Below the pieces are notes generated by a model. It was not told the origin of the DNA. It saw only the letters and a list, made by a program, of their open reading frames with translations, and did no database searches. The translations under genes and the position numbers were made by a program. 6,387 bases of DNA from Nitrospirales bacterium (lineage in GTDB: Bacteria > Nitrospirota > Nitrospiria > Nitrospirales > UBA8639): the NCBI GenBank assembly GCA_013817135.1, contig JACDDF010000137.1, forward strand, positions 1-6,387, in the 5' to 3' direction. Shown one piece after another: positions 6,086-6,387 of this stretch (within the stretch, counting starts at the first letter, position 1; the number at the start of each line of letters is the position of its first letter).

Positions 6086-6118
6086 TTTTTTTCTCTAGGG
6101 TAAAAAGGAGGATTTGAG
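6086..6118 (+). promoter_or_regulatory. hsp20 ribosome binding site with possible RNA thermometer hairpin
   Basis: A strong Shine-Dalgarno AAGGAGG (6105-6111) stands seven bases before the ATG. Just upstream, UUCUCU (6091-6096) can pair with GGAGGA (6107-6112) as a 6-bp stem, two of them G-U pairs, around a 10-base loop, hiding the whole ribosome site. Alternatively the run of seven U (6086-6092) can pair with AAAAAGG (6102-6108). Such weak, short helices over the Shine-Dalgarno are how known heat-shock RNA thermometers work, and small heat-shock genes are their classic hosts. The role is inferred from pairing alone. Confidence 0.45.
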
Positions 6119-6387
6119 ATGAATGCCATTACACGTTGGGATCCGTTTCGAGAATTGGATGAGTTACAGGGTCGTCTTTCAACCTTATTCGGCCGGGCAC
6201 CGATCAGAAAAGAGGGGGAACGGCAAGAAGCGTTGCGCGTCGCCGAATGGGCTCCCCTGGTAGACATCACAGAAGACCCAAAAGAATACTTGGTTAAGGC
6301 CGAGCTTCCCGAGGTCAAAAAGGATGAAATTAAAATCGGTGTGCAAAACGATGTGTTAGTCATTTCCGGTGAACGAAAGTATGAGAA
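6119..6387 (+). CDS. Hsp20/alpha-crystallin small heat-shock protein, 3' end outside window
   Basis: The first 89 residues are present. The start MNAITRWDPFREL and the run RWDPFRELDELQGRL are typical of bacterial Hsp20 N-termini. The alpha-crystallin domain begins near residue 44 (EWAPLVDITED), with KAELPEVKKDEIKI (60-73) and VLVISGER (79-86). Family members are usually about 140-160 residues, so roughly the last 40% is missing. These proteins form cytosolic oligomers that hold unfolding proteins for ATP-dependent chaperones. The ATG at 6119 follows AAGGAGG at ideal spacing. It is preceded by a sigma-54 promoter rather than a visible sigma-32 one and lies just downstream of usp, suggesting joint stress control. 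Confidence 0.93.
   Translation, partial: MNAITRWDPFRELDELQGRLSTLFGRAPIRKEGERQEALRVAEWAPLVDITEDPKEYLVKAELPEVKKDEIKIGVQNDVLVISGERKYE

Noticed and set aside
6079..6092. IHF-like sequence GATCAATTTTTTT near hsp20
   Set aside because: The first consensus position does not fit and the site lies downstream of the promoter rather than between enhancer and promoter.

Overview
The window is bacterial DNA of moderate G+C content. It holds five protein genes, two of them cut by the window edges, plus a dense set of regulatory and repeat structure. Gene content (a cytosolic multi-PAS histidine kinase, an NtrC-type sigma-54 activator, a tandem universal stress protein, an Hsp20) and the two repeat types suggest an environmental Gram-negative lineage. 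Nitrospirota-like bacteria are my best guess, but the sequence alone does not prove a taxon.

Layout. Bases 2-769 (+) are the 3' part of a cation diffusion facilitator (CDF) metal exporter. It converges on a PAS-PAS-PAS histidine kinase (2786 to 840, -). The two genes meet in a large inverted repeat built from a heptamer (CGTRAGG), and this repeat supplies the stop codon of both. Upstream of the kinase on the minus strand lies a 404-base gap containing a bipartite REP-like palindrome (3042-3123) and a perfect 8-bp hairpin (3137-3161). Next comes an NtrC-family response regulator (4558 to 3191, -) with receiver, AAA+ and Fis-type DNA-binding domains. A 462-base divergent region (4559-5020) separates it from a two-domain universal stress protein gene (5021-5884, +). 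After a short spacer with a weak hairpin comes the start of an Hsp20/alpha-crystallin chaperone gene (6119 to beyond the window end, +).

How the parts may work together. The two stress genes on the right each have a textbook sigma-54 promoter: GG, exactly ten bases, GC, with TGGCA and TTGCT boxes (4956-4971 and 6044-6059). The neighbouring regulator is a sigma-54 activator with an adjacent kinase. The most economical reading is a local phosphorelay, kinase to activator to sigma-54 RNA polymerase, that switches on usp and hsp20 together. The promoters and protein families are seen directly; the regulatory link is inference. The Hsp20 leader also has a pyrimidine run that could pair with its Shine-Dalgarno sequence, a possible RNA thermometer giving a second, translational level of control.
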